A stretch of 21,043 nucleotides of DNA from a virus: the IMG/VR virus record IMGVR_UViG_3300048586_000797, positions 1-21,043 of that record, one strand, 5' to 3'. Position numbers and translations under genes: made by a program. The notes beneath the pieces are model-generated. The model did not search any database and was not told where the DNA came from. It was given only the letters and a program-made list of their open reading frames with translations. This document shows, piece after piece, positions 20,358 to 21,043 of the stretch (position 1 is the stretch's first letter; each line of letters opens with the position of its first letter).

Positions 20358-21043
20358 CAGGTGGATGCGTCGGGTTCAGCCGGCGCCGCTGTGGGCGAGA
20401 GGAGGGCGTCTTGGGCGCGCTGGGTGCGCATCGCGGCGATCTCGACGGGGGTGTAGCCGTAGATGGAGCTGAGGCGGGTCTCCCAGGGGATGTCCTCGCG
20501 AACCTTCGATGCGGCATCGGCGCGCTCGGCGAGCGATCGGCGCTCGGGTGGCAGCCAGAGCACCCGGATGTTGGACCGGTCAGCGCGCTTGGCGTCCTGC
20601 AGGGTGAGGAAGGCGAGTTCGAAGACGTCACGGATGGCGCCGTCGGCGCGCTTGATCCGGTCCTCGGCGACGAAGATCAGGCCCTCCTTGGCGAGGGTGG
20701 CGCCCTCAGCGGATTGGGGCATGGCGGTGGGCATGAACTGGGCGATCGGGAGCTTCGTGACCGCGGCGAGGTACTCGACGTCGGCCTTGGTGGCGTTGAG
20801 GATGGGGCTGAAGTCGGTCTGGTTCGACTCCCAGATGTCGACGCCGGCGGGAAGGTCCCAGATGGCTCCGGGGTCGGCCGAGAAGATCGTCTCGTAGTCG
20901 ATCTCCTCGCCGTTCTCGTCGTGGGTGGGGGCGCCCTTGAGTGCGCGCTGGCGGTAGGCCTGCATGGCGGCGATGACCATGCGGGACAGGACCATGTGGT
21001 TGATCCGGTCGAGGAGGTCGGTGTGGTGCTCGAACTGGCCGAT
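20357..21043 (-). CDS. portal protein (C-terminal part, cut by window edge)
   Basis: The last 228 residues of a portal, open to the window end. Portal rings form the DNA entry and exit channel at one capsid vertex and dock the terminase. The visible part shows the conserved layout of SPP1 gp6-like portals: a stem helix (QFEHHTDLLDRINHMVLSRM), clip region (Pro/Gly-rich IWDLPAGVDIWES), wing strands and the crown helices (LPIAQFMPTAMPQSAEGATL; RDVFELAFLTLQDA), followed by the extended C-terminus. The stop at 20357 overlaps the MuF start. The N-terminal portion and the terminase genes should lie beyond the right edge. Confidence 0.9.
   Translation of the reverse strand: MGQFEHHTDLLDRINHMVLSRMVIAAMQAYRQRALKGAPTHDENGEEIDYETIFSADPGAIWDLPAGVDIWESNQTDFSPILNATKADVEYLAAVTKLPIAQFMPTAMPQSAEGATLAKEGLIFVAEDRIKRADGAIRDVFELAFLTLQDAKRADRSNIRVLWLPPERRSLAERADAASKVREDIPWETRLSSIYGYTPVEIAAMRTQRAQDALLSPTAAPAEPDAST

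Overview
The window holds most of the late (structural and lysis) half of a temperate, long-tailed, non-contractile (siphovirus-type) phage or prophage of a high-GC bacterium, most probably an actinobacterium. This rests on the very high GC content, the strong G/C bias at third codon positions, and the kind of structural and lysis proteins seen. The sequence alone cannot say whether it is an integrated prophage or a phage contig. I see no tRNA, IS element, CRISPR array or clear host gene.

Right to left on the minus strand runs one long, tightly packed operon. The head module comes first: portal (5' end cut by the window edge), MuF-type minor head protein, Gly-rich scaffold, decoration protein, major capsid protein and a short acidic protein. 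The neck follows: adaptor, head closure, HK97 gp10-like protein and tail terminator. The tail module is the major tail protein with an Ig-like domain, two overlapping tail-assembly chaperones, a 1102-residue tape measure, distal tail protein, tail hub, a minor tail protein and a 714-residue fibre. The lysis module is a two-span holin candidate, an unnamed 54-residue protein, an amidase endolysin and three translationally coupled small proteins, two with one membrane span each. A strong hairpin at 2122-2150 closes the operon. A 167-residue protein of unknown function follows, still on the minus strand. At the left end a tyrosine integrase and a small two-zinc-site protein lie on the plus strand, converging on the late genes.

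Most gene borders on the minus strand are ATGA, GTGA or TGATG overlaps, so translational coupling is the rule. Good Shine-Dalgarno sequences are kept for the highly expressed or free-standing genes (capsid, decoration, major tail, chaperone, fibre, holin).

Points that go beyond routine annotation: (i) a strong internal ribosome site inside the endolysin that would make its C-terminal domain as a separate 77-residue protein; (ii) a near-identical 21-bp palindromic element in two intergenic gaps 12 kb apart; (iii) a diverged copy of the 3' end of the last lysis gene, left behind the 167-residue gene; (iv) a GGGGGAA slip site and an ATGA restart superimposed at the chaperone junction; (v) two short reading frames (54 codons each) that fill otherwise unexplained gaps around the holin.
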